Assembly: GCA_017355425.1 (NCBI GenBank)
Contig: CP070233.1
Span: 3,575,501-3,639,500 of the forward strand
DNA: 64,000 bases
Direction: 5' to 3'
DNA from: Dolichospermum sp. DET69
GTDB lineage: Bacteria > Cyanobacteriota > Cyanobacteriia > Cyanobacteriales > Nostocaceae
The translations under genes were made by a program, and so were the position numbers. Below are positions 7,711 through 17,085 of the stretch, piece after piece (positions within the stretch are counted from its first letter, which is position 1; the number at the start of each line of letters is the position of its first letter). Below the pieces are notes generated by a model. The model saw only the letters and a program-made list of their open reading frames with translations. It had not been told where the DNA came from and made no database searches.

Positions 7711-9024
7711 TTAACTATAATCTTGACTAGGCGAGTTTGTCATGATCTGCGAAAAGTGAATTTGTATCCAAGCACTACCTGTTTCTGGGTGGTTCATGGC
7801 TTTAATTACACCACTATGTGCAATCACTATTTGCTGGACAATGGCTAAACCTAACCCAGTACCAGCAATTCCGGTTGTAGAATTATTGACTGGGGAACGA
7901 TAACGGGCTTTATCCCCGCGATAAAACCGTTCAAATACATGAGGTAAATCTGCAATAGCAAAGCCGACACCGGAGTCAATAATATTTATTTCCAAGATTT
8001 TTCCGTTATCAGTAGAAATTATTTTAGTTTCAATGTCAATAGTGGTCGCAGCGGGACTATATTTAATGCTATTGTCTAGCAGGTTGATAAATACTTGATA
8101 AAGTCGGGATTTATCTGCCTGAATATAGATGCTTTCTGGACCAGAATAGTTAATATTTAAAGATTGACGTTGGGCTATTGGTTCTAGGGTTTCCCATGCT
8201 GAAATAATGAGCGATCGCATTTCCACCAATTCTAAGTTTAACTGCATGGTGGGATTGTTTTCTATTTGCGTCAGTTCTAACCAGCTTTGAACTAAATTAA
8301 TCAGTCGGTCAACTTCTTGTAACAGCCTATTAACCCAACGATCTAAAGGTGGTTCTAAACGGGTTTGTAGAGTCTCTACAACTAGACGAATGGCAGTTAA
8401 GGGTGTTCGCAATTCATGAGCTAAATCGGAAAAAGAGCGATCGCGTTCTTGCTTCAAATCTAACACAGGTTGACAATTTTCCAAAAATACCCCCACTTGT
8501 CCTGCTGGCAAAGGTAAACTAGAAGCCCTTAAAAACATAGACTTTACCGCTGTCATCACCTTAGCATCTTCACAAGCAGGATGAAAAACCCATTCCTGTA
8601 CCTGTGGTTTTTGCCAATCACGAGTTTGTTCAACTAATTGATCTAATTCATAAGACCTAACCAATTCTAACAACAAACGCACTTGTCCTGGTTGCCATCT
8701 TTGAAGATATAAAATTTTTCGCGCTTGCTGATTGCACCATAGCAGTTGATTTTCCTCATCTACTTGCAAATATCCCAGCGGTGCAAAATCTAACACTTCC
8801 TTATACGTGGATAATGATTGCTGCAAATCCTGTCGTTGTTTATTGACCAGATAAATCTCCTGCCATAAACGAGGTCTTAGCAGCAGTTTAATGCTGGAAA
8901 TTTTATGATCATGAGAATTTAACGGTTGCAGTAATCGTTCCAAGTACCAGTTCAGATGAACCTGTTGCCAAACCCAAAAACCAAGGCCGACAGCTAAACC
9001 CAGTAAAAATGCCAGTAAAAACAT
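7711..9024 (-). CDS. sphS: Phosphate-sensing histidine kinase SphS
   Basis: A 437-residue sensor kinase. One N-terminal membrane segment (about 1-20) is followed by a PAS-like domain near 75-170. The HisKA dimerisation domain has the phospho-acceptor H203 in LAHELRTPLT. The HATPase domain shows the N box NLLDNSIKYS, G1 DSGVGFA and G2 GTGLGLAIV. The single membrane segment and PAS domain match SphS/PhoR kinases. Genes for the response regulator (53 bases upstream) and PhoU (30 bases downstream) flank it. It would phosphorylate SphR under phosphate starvation. Confidence 0.9.
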   Translation of the reverse strand: MFLLAFLLGLAVGLGFWVWQQVHLNWYLERLLQPLNSHDHKISSIKLLLRPRLWQEIYLVNKQRQDLQQSLSTYKEVLDFAPLGYLQVDEENQLLWCNQQARKILYLQRWQPGQVRLLLELVRSYELDQLVEQTRDWQKPQVQEWVFHPACEDAKVMTAVKSMFLRASSLPLPAGQVGVFLENCQPVLDLKQERDRSFSDLAHELRTPLTAIRLVVETLQTRLEPPLDRWVNRLLQEVDRLINLVQSWLELTQIENNPTMQLNLELVEMRSLIISAWETLEPIAQRQSLNINYSGPESIYIQADKSRLYQVFINLLDNSIKYSPAATTIDIETKIISTDNGKILEINIIDSGVGFAIADLPHVFERFYRGDKARYRSPVNNSTTGIAGTGLGLAIVQQIVIAHSGVIKAMNHPETGSAWIQIHFSQIMTNSPSQDYS

Positions 9025-9077
9025 CGAAGTCGTTAGTTGGTGTATTACTACTCAAAACTAACAACTATCGTCACCAA

Positions 9078-9830
9078 TTATTCAAATCTATAACCAAAAC
9101 CCCTCACAGTCACAATATATTCTGGATGACTAGGATCTTCCTCCAACTTTTCCCGTAACCAGCGGATATGAACATCCACAGTTTTGCTATCCCCAACAAA
9201 ATCTGGACCCCATATCTGATCTAGCAACTGCTCCCGTGACCATACACGACGGGTATAACTCATAAATAATTCTAGCAGCCGGAACTCCTTTGGAGACAGG
9301 TTTGCCTCTTCTCCACGGACTGTTACCCGACATTCTTGAGCATTTAAAGTTATATCTTTGTGTTTGAGTACGGAGGCTTGTGGTAATGCGCTTAAACGTT
9401 GACGACGAATTAACGCCCGACACCGCGCTACTAATTCCCGCATACTAAATGGTTTTGTCAAATAGTCATCAGCACCCACTTCTAAGCCCAGCACTCGGTC
9501 AGTTTCTGTACCTTTAGCACTGAGCATCAAAATTGGCACTGAGTTGCCTTGGTGACGCAAAAAACGACAAATATCTAGACCATTAATTTGCGGTAACATC
9601 AAATCCAATAGTACCAAATCTAAAGATAGTTCTTCAGAATTATCTTCACAACTTTTCAGATATTCTATCGCTGCTCTGCCGTCACTGGCCGTAATTACGT
9701 CATAGCCTTCCCCTTCCAAGGCAACAACTAACATTTCCCGAATCAGTTCTTCGTCTTCGACTATGAGAATACGGTTTGTTTGTCCAATATCTGCTCTGGC
9801 AGAATATTTAGCTAATTCACTGGTATACAT
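9078..9830 (-). CDS. sphR: Phosphate response regulator SphR
   Basis: A 250-residue OmpR/PhoB-type response regulator. The receiver domain has the acidic pair in VEDEE (24-28), phospho-acceptor D76 in LLDLMLP, the Thr/Ser position in LSAKG, and Lys in DYLTKPF. A winged-helix DNA-binding domain spans about 155-250, ending in the typical TVRGFGYRFE. First gene of the sphR-sphS-phoU operon, it should activate pst and phosphatase genes by binding Pho boxes. No convincing Pho box was found in its own 5' region. Confidence 0.92.
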   Translation of the reverse strand: MYTSELAKYSARADIGQTNRILIVEDEELIREMLVVALEGEGYDVITASDGRAAIEYLKSCEDNSEELSLDLVLLDLMLPQINGLDICRFLRHQGNSVPILMLSAKGTETDRVLGLEVGADDYLTKPFSMRELVARCRALIRRQRLSALPQASVLKHKDITLNAQECRVTVRGEEANLSPKEFRLLELFMSYTRRVWSREQLLDQIWGPDFVGDSKTVDVHIRWLREKLEEDPSHPEYIVTVRGFGYRFE

Positions 9831-10163
9831 TAACTTTTTCAGTGTATAACAAAGTCTAGTATATTATAAATCATCCCAATCATAGATTTATTTTAATTTT
9901 CTTTGTCTTTGGGTTAATTGTAAATTTTTGTGTCAGTAAGCCCGCAATTCCCCTTGACAACCGCAGAGTTATCTACTACGCTTATAGTACAAAAATACTA
10001 AAAGCAGAGACATGACAGAAATAGCCCTAGAACAAGCTAAAAGTCAAGCAAAAGCTAAATAAGTGTTAGCGAAGCGTAACGCACCTTATAGGGTATTTTA
10101 AAAGCCTGGCGACTAGAAGTCGCACCTACACAGACAAAACCCACCTCCGTGGGTTAAAATTGT
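9831..10163. other. Intergenic region with promoter-like box and a 16-codon orphan frame
   Basis: TTGACA (9954-9959) and TATAGT (9983-9988) precede a 16-codon plus-strand frame at 10,012-10,062, beginning MTEIALEQAKSQ and rich in Ala, Lys and Gln. The spacing between the boxes is too long for a standard promoter. The frame ends directly at a repeat with AGCGAAGCGTAACGC, so it looks like the 5' stump of a gene lost to repeat insertion. The sphR upstream region reads the other way from 9831. Nothing else is recognised here. Confidence 0.35.
10104..10155. repeat. Dispersed repeat GCCTGGCGACTnGAAGTCGC, copy 1
   Basis: A GCGACTAGAAGTCGC palindrome followed by CTACACAGACAAAACCCACC and a CCAC/GTGG mini-hairpin. 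The same composite is at 46,362-46,415 inside a MITE, and its right half at 11,558-11,593 where it forms the 5' end of an AAA+ gene fragment. It is a genome-dispersed palindromic unit of unknown origin. Confidence 0.75.
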
Positions 10164-10733
10164 CTAATTATGAATGCTACCATCAGGCATAATAGCACCT
10201 GTTAAGAAGGTTTCACTCATATCTGTGTCATCTAAATTAGCTCCAGTTAAATTTACCTCGCACAAATTAGCTTCGCTTAAATCAGCACCACTCAAGTTTG
10301 CACCTTGTAAATCTGCTTTCCACATTCTTACACCTCCCATTTTCGCACCACTCAGATTTGCACCTTGTAAATTTGCAGATGAAATTGAGGCCATGTGTAA
10401 ATTAGCATCACACAAGTTAGCACCACTTAACAATGCACCACTGAGGTCTGATTCATTTAAATGAGCCGTTTTTAGAGTAGCTTGAGTTAAATCAGCACCA
10501 CAAAGAATTACTTCGGATAAATGCGCTCTTTCTAATGTTGCTCCTTGGAGATTTGCTTTACTCAAATTAGCTCCACTTAAAGAAGCTGCTGTTAGATTTG
10601 CTCCTCTTAAATCTGCTTTACCGAAGTCCACACCACCTAAGTTAACTCCTTGTAAATTTGCTCCTGGTAAAGCAATGCAGTTAAAGCTTCTTTCTCCTGT
10701 TGCGTACCTAGCTAAAAGCTCTTTAACATTCAT
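10164..10733 (-). CDS. Pentapeptide repeat protein
   Basis: A 189-residue protein almost wholly made of A(D/N)LXX pentapeptides (ANLQG, ADLRG, ANLSG and similar) from about residue 23 to 180. This predicts a right-handed quadrilateral beta-helix of roughly 30 units. The first 20 residues (MNVKELLARYATGER) form the usual capping helix seen in cyanobacterial members. There is no signal peptide, so it is probably cytosolic. Functions in this family are diverse and mostly unknown. Monocistronic. Confidence 0.9.
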   Translation of the reverse strand: MNVKELLARYATGERSFNCIALPGANLQGVNLGGVDFGKADLRGANLTAASLSGANLSKANLQGATLERAHLSEVILCGADLTQATLKTAHLNESDLSGALLSGANLCDANLHMASISSANLQGANLSGAKMGGVRMWKADLQGANLSGADLSEANLCEVNLTGANLDDTDMSETFLTGAIMPDGSIHN

Positions 10734-10947
10734 ACTTTTTTAGACCTTGGTAGTAAACAACTCAAACTTCAATATTAATTAAAAGATAATTATTGATGAT
10801 ATTGTTTAATTTCGTCCTCTATTTAATCTAATCATAAATATATCTCCAATTATCAATTTATTCATATTTTTTAACTTGATGACAATTAATTAAATGCAGG
10901 TTCAAATGCTACAATAAAATCACCAATCTCATTACTATCCAGTATTT

Positions 10948-11529
10948 ATGAATAATAGTAATTTAAAATTAGGTAAATATTTGACTTTAGAAGAATTTTG
11001 TACCTGCACTCAAACTTATCATAAATATCCTGAAAATATCAACCCATATCCACATAATATATCAGAAGTTATTCCTGCCTTACAAGATTTAAATAACTTT
11101 ATCATTGACCCAACGATAGATTATTTTGGTAGAAAAAGATTTCGTCTTACCTACGGTTTCTGTTCTACTGATTTAAAAAAGTATCTTGAGAAAAAAGACC
11201 CGATTACAGGTCAAAAAAACGGGCGTGTAGCTCCTAATCTTGACCAACATCTCAGTTATGAAATTAATAAAAATGGTAAATACTACTGTGAAAGATTAGG
11301 TGCGGCTTGTGATTTTCTGATTACAGATTTACCAAGTACAGAATTAGTAGAATGGATTTTACAAACTAAACTACCTTTTGATTCTCTCTATTTTTATAGT
11401 AGTCAACAACCGATTCATATTAGTTATGGACTTCAACATAAACTGGACATTTGGACATTTAATAATTTAGGAATACCGACTAAAAAAGGTATTGAAAATT
11501 GGGTAAAATTAGCAAAAGCAAGGAATTAA
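10948..11529 (+). CDS. Peptidase M15-like hypothetical protein
   Basis: A 193-residue protein. It opens with LTLEEFC and contains LTYGFCS, then DQHLSYE followed by RLGAACDFLI and, near the C-terminus, HISYG. That order resembles the M15_3/D-Ala-D-Ala carboxypeptidase fold, where S.H..G.A.D and a late H form the zinc site. The usual serine before the first His is Asp here, and an insertion separates the His from AACDF. It is thus either a divergent member or a non-catalytic relative. No signal peptide is present, unlike secreted wall peptidases. Function unknown. Confidence 0.5.
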   Translation: MNNSNLKLGKYLTLEEFCTCTQTYHKYPENINPYPHNISEVIPALQDLNNFIIDPTIDYFGRKRFRLTYGFCSTDLKKYLEKKDPITGQKNGRVAPNLDQHLSYEINKNGKYYCERLGAACDFLITDLPSTELVEWILQTKLPFDSLYFYSSQQPIHISYGLQHKLDIWTFNNLGIPTKKGIENWVKLAKARN

Positions 11530-11541
11530 AAGTCAAAAATA

Positions 11542-11874
11542 TTGGCTATTATAAATCACGGCTACACAGACAAAACCCACCTGCATGGGTTAGAGCAATT
11601 ACCTCTTCATGAATCTGTTAATTTTCAAGAACTTGCTTCTCAATTTGATAATATTTCTGGAAGAGATATCAAGAAAGCAGTTTTACAAGCTGTAGTTGCT
11701 GCTGCTTGTGAGGATAAACTAGATGATGAAAAATGCGTTACTCAATCACATCTTGTAGACGCTATGAAACAAATCATTTCTGCAAAAGAAGCTGCTCAAA
11801 AAGATAAAGACAAGAATCAACTTACCCCTGTCACAAAGAATGTAGAATTACCACCTGATAGTACTGTTGAATAA
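11542..11874 (+). pseudogene. C-terminal fragment of an AAA+ ATPase, 5' end replaced by a repeat
   Basis: From about 11,605 the frame encodes ELASQFDNISGRDIKKAVLQ and following helices, the C-terminal lid and substrate-recognition helix of FtsH/VPS4-like AAA+ ATPases. The Walker A, Walker B and arginine-finger parts are absent. The first 17 codons (from a TTG at 11,542) come from the dispersed CTACACAGACAAAACCCACC repeat. It is best read as a gene truncated at the 5' side, not a small intact protein. The tail is Lys-rich. Confidence 0.7.
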
Positions 11875-11952
11875 TCAATAATGTCACTATAATTCAGCGA
11901 TCACCCTTATTTTACCAAAGAGCGATCGCTGAATTATTATCACAAATTATAT

Positions 11953-12112
11953 TTATAGTGAAATCAAAAATATTATTTTGAGTCTGAATAATTTTTTCTC
12001 CATTCTTGTTAATCGAGTTTGTGCTATATTTTTTACCTCAATAAATGTTATTGGTATTCTTTCAGGAGAACCAATATCAACAGATAATATTGATGAAGTT
12101 AAATTTAACCCT
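11953..12112 (-). pseudogene. Orphan reading-frame fragment
   Basis: A minus-strand frame without start codon, beginning inside the end of the next gene and ending at TAA 11,953-11,955. It reads GSPERIPITFIEVKNIAQTR in its middle, which looks like real protein and not random sequence. No family is recognised. It may be the degraded 3' end of the gene at 12,105-12,704 or of a former neighbour. Confidence 0.25.
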
Positions 12113-12704
12113 CAACCCCTTGACACAAAATACCTAAAATCTTGTTTAACTCCTTAATATAATAATTATTCAAATCAATAAATATATCAGTCCCTTCCAA
12201 CTTCAAGAATTTCCATATATCTCCTGTTGTCACAGCCCCATAAATAGTTTTAATTTCATTACCTTCCTGTTCATTAAACAACTGTGCTGCTAACATTGCT
12301 GCTGCACATTGACCCAAACCACCTTTAATATTTTCATTTTTAGCTTCTACAATAATTAGCACAGGAGCATTAATTGTTAACTGTTCCCTAGAACGACTGA
12401 TAACAAAATCACAATAACCATTTAAACCTCTCTCAACATCAACATTAAAATCCGTACCAGAAAATAAACTAATTTTATAATTAGCTTTACGTCTAACCTC
12501 TAATAAAATTGGCGTAATAATCATTTCTGAGCGTGCTTTCTCCGTATTTATTGCTAACGCGAGTTCCGTAGTTTCTTCTAAAGTGTTGGTTAATTTTTCA
12601 CTGATTTCTATAGGTTCTACAGTCGCAAATAAATCAGATTCTTCATCAATTGTAATGTTAAAATTTTTCTTAAACTTAGTTAAGCTAAAATCACTATAAG
12701 CCAT
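12105..12704 (-). CDS. Predicted PD-(D/E)XK nuclease-fold protein
   Basis: A 199-residue cytosolic protein. The central GYCDFVISR strand followed by APVLIIVEAKNENIKGG gives the D...(E)xK spacing of PD-(D/E)XK nucleases: Asp in CDF, Glu and Lys in VEAK. The next helix GLGQCAAAMLAAQLF carries the Gln often found in motif IV. Similar proteins are frequent and uncharacterised in cyanobacteria. It begins 28 bases after an HTH reading frame on the same strand, which suggests a regulator-effector pair. Nuclease activity is inferred from motifs only. Confidence 0.6.
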   Translation of the reverse strand: MAYSDFSLTKFKKNFNITIDEESDLFATVEPIEISEKLTNTLEETTELALAINTEKARSEMIITPILLEVRRKANYKISLFSGTDFNVDVERGLNGYCDFVISRSREQLTINAPVLIIVEAKNENIKGGLGQCAAAMLAAQLFNEQEGNEIKTIYGAVTTGDIWKFLKLEGTDIFIDLNNYYIKELNKILGILCQGVEG

Positions 12705-12731
12705 TGCTATTACCTAATTATTTTCAACAGG

Positions 12732-13055
12732 TTATCTAAAATTTAATATCTCTTTAATTATAGCAGTATACTTTTCAGGAATAGGTGCATCCTTACACTT
12801 AGTCTCAATATCCCTGACCCAGCTTTGACTCATACCTACAGCATTAGCAAAGTCTCTTTGACTTATTTTTTTAGCTGTTCTTATTTGTTTAACCGATCTG
12901 CCATTTATTTCCTTAATAACAGGTATATCCCTAACTGTTACTTTACCATTACTTACTCCCGAAGTTTTAGCTACGCTAGAATTATTTATGACAACATCAA
13001 CCGGATTTTGTATTTTTAAACATAATAAAAAAGCTTGATTTTTGGTGTGTATAAT
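12732..13055 (-). pseudogene. XRE-type HTH protein without a usable start codon
   Basis: A minus-strand frame of about 107 codons, open from 13,055 to TAA 12,732-12,734. Its second half is a clear XRE helix-turn-helix: VKQIRTAKKISQRDFANAVG then MSQSWVRDIE. The first half (VVINNSSVAKTSG) is unfamiliar. No ATG, GTG or TTG occurs in frame before the HTH. An ATG at about 13,021 in another frame, reading MFKNTKSG, stops after eight codons. A lost start, a single-base frameshift, or an internal ATG leaving half the HTH are the options. It lies directly upstream of the nuclease-fold gene. Confidence 0.55.
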
Positions 13056-13324
13056 TTATTTACTGGTGACTGCTTGGTTTTTAAAAACTATAGTTTTTGA
13101 TTAGTCGTAAATGTAGTTTTTGTATACTACTTATTGAAGTGCGGAATGTGGGTTTTAATTTTTAATTAAATCTATATTTGTGCTGTTAATTACGACATCA
13201 ATTATTTTTCAGATATAAAATGTGTTTCTAATCAGTTCGTAGCCAAATATATTTTTAATGCTTGTGTAACTACCGTTTCAAAAGTAACTCTCAAAAGTAT
13301 TTTTTACCATTTTAGGTATTGATA

Positions 13325-13693
13325 ATGACTTACAACTCAGAGGAAATGCAGCAGATTCTTGAAGTAGCTTTTAGACGGAAGCAACAGGGAGAATATACAA
13401 GAGAACAAATTATAGAAATAGCCTCAGAATTAGGTGTTTCTTCAGAATCGCTACAAGCGGCAGAACAAGAATGGTTAAAAAATAACGTAGAAGTAAAAAA
13501 AGAGCAAATGTCTAATAGTCAACAACAGAAAGGATTTAAATCACACCTATTTGCTTTTATAGCAATTAATGGTTTTTTGGTACTGTTAAATTTAGTAGTA
13601 AGCCCTGGATACTTCTGGGCAATTTTCCCAATGTTAGGATGGGGATTAGGTTTATTATTGCATGGAATTAAAGTTTATATAAGTAATTCCTAA
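13325..13693 (+). CDS. 2TM domain protein
   Basis: A 122-residue protein. The N-terminal 45 residues (EEMQQILEVAFRRKQQGEYT) resemble the short helical SHOCT-like segment that often precedes a 2TM domain. Two membrane helices follow, FAFIAINGFLVLLNLVV and YFWAIFPMLGWGLGLLLHGI, the hallmark of the 2TM family (PF13239). An in-frame TTG two codons upstream is possible, but ATG 13,325 is the natural start. Membrane location is secure; function is unknown. Confidence 0.75.
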   Translation: MTYNSEEMQQILEVAFRRKQQGEYTREQIIEIASELGVSSESLQAAEQEWLKNNVEVKKEQMSNSQQQKGFKSHLFAFIAINGFLVLLNLVVSPGYFWAIFPMLGWGLGLLLHGIKVYISNS

Positions 13694-13708
13694 ATGAGTA
13701 ATAAACGA

Positions 13709-13907
13709 TAAGAGGTTGTTTGAAAACTTTTTCGTGTGGTATCTAACACCCGCAGATCCCCCTAAATCCCCCTTAAAAAGGGGGACTTTGAGGAATTTAG
13801 CCCCCCTTTTTAAGCGGGGTTGGGGGGACTTTGAGGAATTTAGCCCCCCTTTTTAAGCGGGGTTGGGGGGATCTCGATTAATTCTGATACTTTTCAAACA
13901 TCCTCTA
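13709..13907. mobile_element. MITE family A, copy 2 (199 bp)
   Basis: TA-bounded, left end TAAGAGGTTGTTTGAAAACT, right end ACTTTTCAAACATCCTCTA. The core holds CCCCCTTAAAAAGGGGGA palindromes and an internal 43-bp direct duplication (units from 13,784 and 13,827). The same core recurs in the 53.6-54.2 kb repeat block. No coding capacity. Confidence 0.85.
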
Positions 13908-13947
13908 AGATACCTAACTTGTTACCCCAATTCATTATTGATTGTAG

Positions 13948-13964
13948 GGTGGGCATTGCCCACC
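13948..13964. terminator. Short hairpin GGTGGGCA/TGCCCACC
   Basis: An 8-bp perfect stem with a one-base loop, 46 bases past the end of the minus-strand acyltransferase gene. It could end that transcript, but similar GGTGGGCA hairpins at about 20,740 are probably dispersed repeats. Confidence 0.35.
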
Positions 13965-14009
13965 AAAACATAACTGTATATTTTAAAAATCAAATATTAG
14001 TTCTCTACA

Positions 14010-15074
14010 TCACTTTTGATTTTTAATTAATTTATTAGACTTTAATGGCAAAAATAACAAAGATAAGTAATCATTGCTTTTGACTAATTCCCAAATTAAC
14101 AAAGGAATTATAGAACTAAAAACAAAAATCAAAAATCTGATCAAAGAATTGGGAGGATAGTATAAGTTTAAAAAAGTATATGCTTGATTTATAAAAACAT
14201 AATGAAACATTAAAATAAATAGACTACCAGTACCGATATATCCAAATATTTGTCCAATAATTTTATATCTAGATATCAAACTTGAAATACATAAAACTAT
14301 ATATATTCCCAAAATTGCTTCGAGAGTTGATATGATTAAATCATCGTATCTTCTGAAATTCAAATCAATTGTATAATTAAAATGATATTGACAAAAACTA
14401 AATATAAACAAACTAATTAGGAAATATTTGGCTTGAAATTTTAAATCAAAAACCTCTTGCTTGAGTAAAAATCCTAATAAAAAGAAAAAACCACTAATAA
14501 AAACAATATCAATACTAAATGGAAGACCTGGTAATAAAAAATCCTGACCAGATAATTCTAATGGGAATTTACCAATGCTGATAGGTATGTTCCGCAAAAC
14601 ATCCCGGGTCAAAAAACCTATTACAAGTAATAATAACAGCAGCAAAAATTGAAAAATTTTCTTGATATCACTTAATTTAGTAATTTTTATAAATAACCAT
14701 GAAAAAATTGAAACAGCCCAAAGATGAGTAAGAAACCATAAGGGAGTCCATACAATAGGAATTGTAGAACTACTACTATAAATAATTCCAACTAAATAAT
14801 TGATGATTGAATCATTTTTAAAAATAAAATATCCAATTATCAAGGTTGTTAAATATGGCTTAAAAATTGAGTCAAATTTAGTCAAAATTAGTTTTTTAAA
14901 TTTGCCATCCGCATTAAAGAATAAGCCCGATAAAAACAAAAATAATGGCATATGAAAGGAAAATATTATGTTGACTAACTTGCCTTTTATATTGGTATCA
15001 TTGTTATGACCAAATACAACTAATAATATGCCTATACCTTTTGCTATATCTATATGCTGTAGTCTATTATTCAT
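14010..15074 (-). CDS. Acyltransferase family membrane protein
   Basis: A 354-residue multi-spanning protein of the Acyltransferase_3/OafA-like family, which O-acetylates surface polysaccharides or similar acceptors. The N-terminal HIDIAKGIGILLVVFGH contains the conserved (R/D)xxKGIxIxxVVxGH motif with the essential His, and FSFHMPLFLFLSGLFF is the second hallmark. About ten hydrophobic segments follow. I start at the internal ATG 15,074 (MNNRLQHID), which has AGGG six bases upstream; an ATG at 15,110 would add 12 residues. The gene is AT-richer than its neighbours, hinting at transfer. Confidence 0.8.
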   Translation of the reverse strand: MNNRLQHIDIAKGIGILLVVFGHNNDTNIKGKLVNIIFSFHMPLFLFLSGLFFNADGKFKKLILTKFDSIFKPYLTTLIIGYFIFKNDSIINYLVGIIYSSSSTIPIVWTPLWFLTHLWAVSIFSWLFIKITKLSDIKKIFQFLLLLLLLVIGFLTRDVLRNIPISIGKFPLELSGQDFLLPGLPFSIDIVFISGFFFLLGFLLKQEVFDLKFQAKYFLISLFIFSFCQYHFNYTIDLNFRRYDDLIISTLEAILGIYIVLCISSLISRYKIIGQIFGYIGTGSLFILMFHYVFINQAYTFLNLYYPPNSLIRFLIFVFSSIIPLLIWELVKSNDYLSLLFLPLKSNKLIKNQK

Positions 15075-15132
15075 AATTGCCCTGGAAAATGAAATTTTGC
15101 TATTTATCAAATTATTAAAGAAGTCAAATATT

Positions 15133-15166
15133 CAAAAAAATCAAGGGTAGTTCCTGGAAACTACCC
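15133..15166 (-). terminator. Rho-independent terminator of ndhD1
   Basis: On the minus strand GGGTAGTT and AACTACCC (15,145-15,152 and 15,159-15,166) form an 8-bp stem, followed by TTGATTTTTTT. It lies 57 bases beyond the ndhD1 stop. Confidence 0.75.
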
Positions 15167-15222
15167 CTAATTCTCCCTCATATTTAAGATTTACTAGAGC
15201 GCCCTTTTGGGGTTGATAATAA

Positions 15223-16839
15223 TTACTCAACTATATTAACTATCTCGGAACTAGCTAATGTTGGTGCGGTAAAAATTTGAGAATACAAGTTTGTAGGTTG
15301 TTGACGAGCAACAACTGGTAAGACTTGACGCGCATGAGTGGCAATTTCTACTGTTTTCACATCATAGGTTTGTGTAATCATCTTAGGATAAAAACCAATA
15401 CCGATGATAGGAACTAACAAGCAAGCGGTGATAAACAATTCACGGGGCTTAATATCAAGAACTACAGCATCTAAATGTAAGTCTTCATTTTTGTCACCGT
15501 AGAACACTTGACGTAACATGGAAAGTAAATAAATTGGGGTGAGAATTACACCAACGGCTGATAGAAAGATGATGACAATTTTGAAGCTGGAACTGTAAAC
15601 ATCACTGGTAGCAAGACCTAAGAACACCATTAACTCACCGACAAAGCCACTCATACCGGGTAAAGCCAGAGAAGCCATGGAAGCGATAGTAAAGAGAGCA
15701 AAAGTTCTCGGCATTACTTTAGCCATACCACCCATTTTATCCATCATCAAGGTGTGGCTGCGTTCGTAAGTTACACCGGAGAGAAAGAATAAACTAGCAG
15801 CAATTAAACCATGAGAAACCATTTGTAATACAGCACCGCTGATACCGATTTCTGTATAAGAGGCAATGCCAATTAACACAAACCCCATGTGGGCAATTGA
15901 AGAGTAAGCCAAACGGCGTTTGAGGTTGGTTTGGGCAAAGGCGCAACAAGCCCCGTAAACAATATTAACTACACCTAAAACTGCTAAAACCGGAGCAAAG
16001 GTGACGTGAGCATCAGTTAACATTTCTACGTTGAAGCGAATCAGGGCGTAACCACCCATCTTTAACAATACACCAGCTAAAATCATTGAACCGGGAGAAG
16101 ATGCTTCACCATGAGCATCAGGCAACCATGTATGGAAGGGGAAAATTGGCAGTTTTACACCGTAAGCAATTAAGAAACCGGCATATAGTGCTAGTTCTAA
16201 GGCTTTGGGATATTCTTTCATTCCCAATTCGGTCATATTGAAGGTGAAGTTATCACCATAGAAAGCCATTGCAAAACCAGCTATCAGTATAAATATAGAT
16301 GCTGCTGCGGTATAGATAATAAATTTGGTAGCTGCATAGCGGCGGTTTGCACCTCCCCAAATGGCAATTAGTAAGTAAACGGGTACTAACTCAATTTCCC
16401 ACATCAAGAAGAACATTAACAAGTCTTGGGCGAGAAATACACCTAATTGGGCGCTGTACATGATTAACATCAACGCATAAAATAAACGCGGCTTGGTGGT
16501 TACTTTCCAAGCCGCGAATACTGCGAGTGTGTTAATTAAGCCTGTTAAAATTATCAAGGGCATTGATAAACCATCAATCCCTAGAGACCAGTTCAAGCCA
16601 ATTTGGGGTATCCAAGCATAGCTTTCTGTCATTTGCAGGGCTGAACTTTGAAAGTCGTAACTCTGCCAAAGGGCAAAAATCATGAATACAAAGTCTAATA
16701 GTGCTACTCCTAAGCCGTACCAGCGGAGTGTTTTGCCCTCCTTATCGGGAATGAGGGGAATTGCTAGGGCTGCCACCAACGGCAGGAAAATTATGGCTGA
16801 CAACCAAGGAATTTCCATTGCATTCATCACTTTTGACAA
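15223..16839 (-). CDS. ndhD1: NAD(P)H dehydrogenase (NDH-1) subunit NdhD1
   Basis: A 538-residue antiporter-like membrane subunit of the cyanobacterial NDH-1 complex, homologous to complex I NuoM/ND4. It takes part in proton pumping during cyclic electron flow and respiration. The conserved [30 protein letters not shown] and [12 protein letters not shown] segments are present, with the key Glu and Lys residues. About 14 membrane helices fit. Similarity to the NdhD1 form is judged by overall sequence, and a paired ndhF is not in the window. Start ATG 16,839 is followed by a second in-frame ATG five codons on. Confidence 0.9.
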   Translation of the reverse strand: MSKVMNAMEIPWLSAIIFLPLVAALAIPLIPDKEGKTLRWYGLGVALLDFVFMIFALWQSYDFQSSALQMTESYAWIPQIGLNWSLGIDGLSMPLIILTGLINTLAVFAAWKVTTKPRLFYALMLIMYSAQLGVFLAQDLLMFFLMWEIELVPVYLLIAIWGGANRRYAATKFIIYTAAASIFILIAGFAMAFYGDNFTFNMTELGMKEYPKALELALYAGFLIAYGVKLPIFPFHTWLPDAHGEASSPGSMILAGVLLKMGGYALIRFNVEMLTDAHVTFAPVLAVLGVVNIVYGACCAFAQTNLKRRLAYSSIAHMGFVLIGIASYTEIGISGAVLQMVSHGLIAASLFFLSGVTYERSHTLMMDKMGGMAKVMPRTFALFTIASMASLALPGMSGFVGELMVFLGLATSDVYSSSFKIVIIFLSAVGVILTPIYLLSMLRQVFYGDKNEDLHLDAVVLDIKPRELFITACLLVPIIGIGFYPKMITQTYDVKTVEIATHARQVLPVVARQQPTNLYSQIFTAPTLASSEIVNIVE

Positions 16840-16995
16840 TATGTTTTTGATTTTGCTTTTATTTACATTATATTAAGGAATCGTTACGTCTGTAAACAAT
16901 TCCTTATGAAGATTTCCAATTTGGAGCATAACTAGTAATAAATACTTACTGAATTATGCTGCGATTCCATTCTAAATGTAAACTTTTGCAACGTC

Positions 16996-17024
16996 AATAA
17001 AAAAACAGCGGCATTAATCGCTGT
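16996..17024 (-). terminator. Rho-independent terminator of the coiled-coil operon
   Basis: Minus-strand ACAGCG (17,024-17,019) and CGCTGT (17,010-17,005) with an 8-base loop, followed by seven U residues. It ends the operon whose last gene stops at 17,086. Confidence 0.75.
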
Positions 17025-17085
17025 CTTTAGTTATATTGGACAGCTTGAGGATAAGCTGATTTTTTATCCAAGTTATCTATATTTC

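Noticed and set aside
9831-10010. Pho box before sphR
   Set aside because: No tandem 8-bp CTTAACCT-like repeats could be found in either orientation.
10174-10464. 96-codon plus-strand frame opposite the pentapeptide gene
   Set aside because: The regular pentapeptide periodicity keeps the antisense frame open; it is a shadow.
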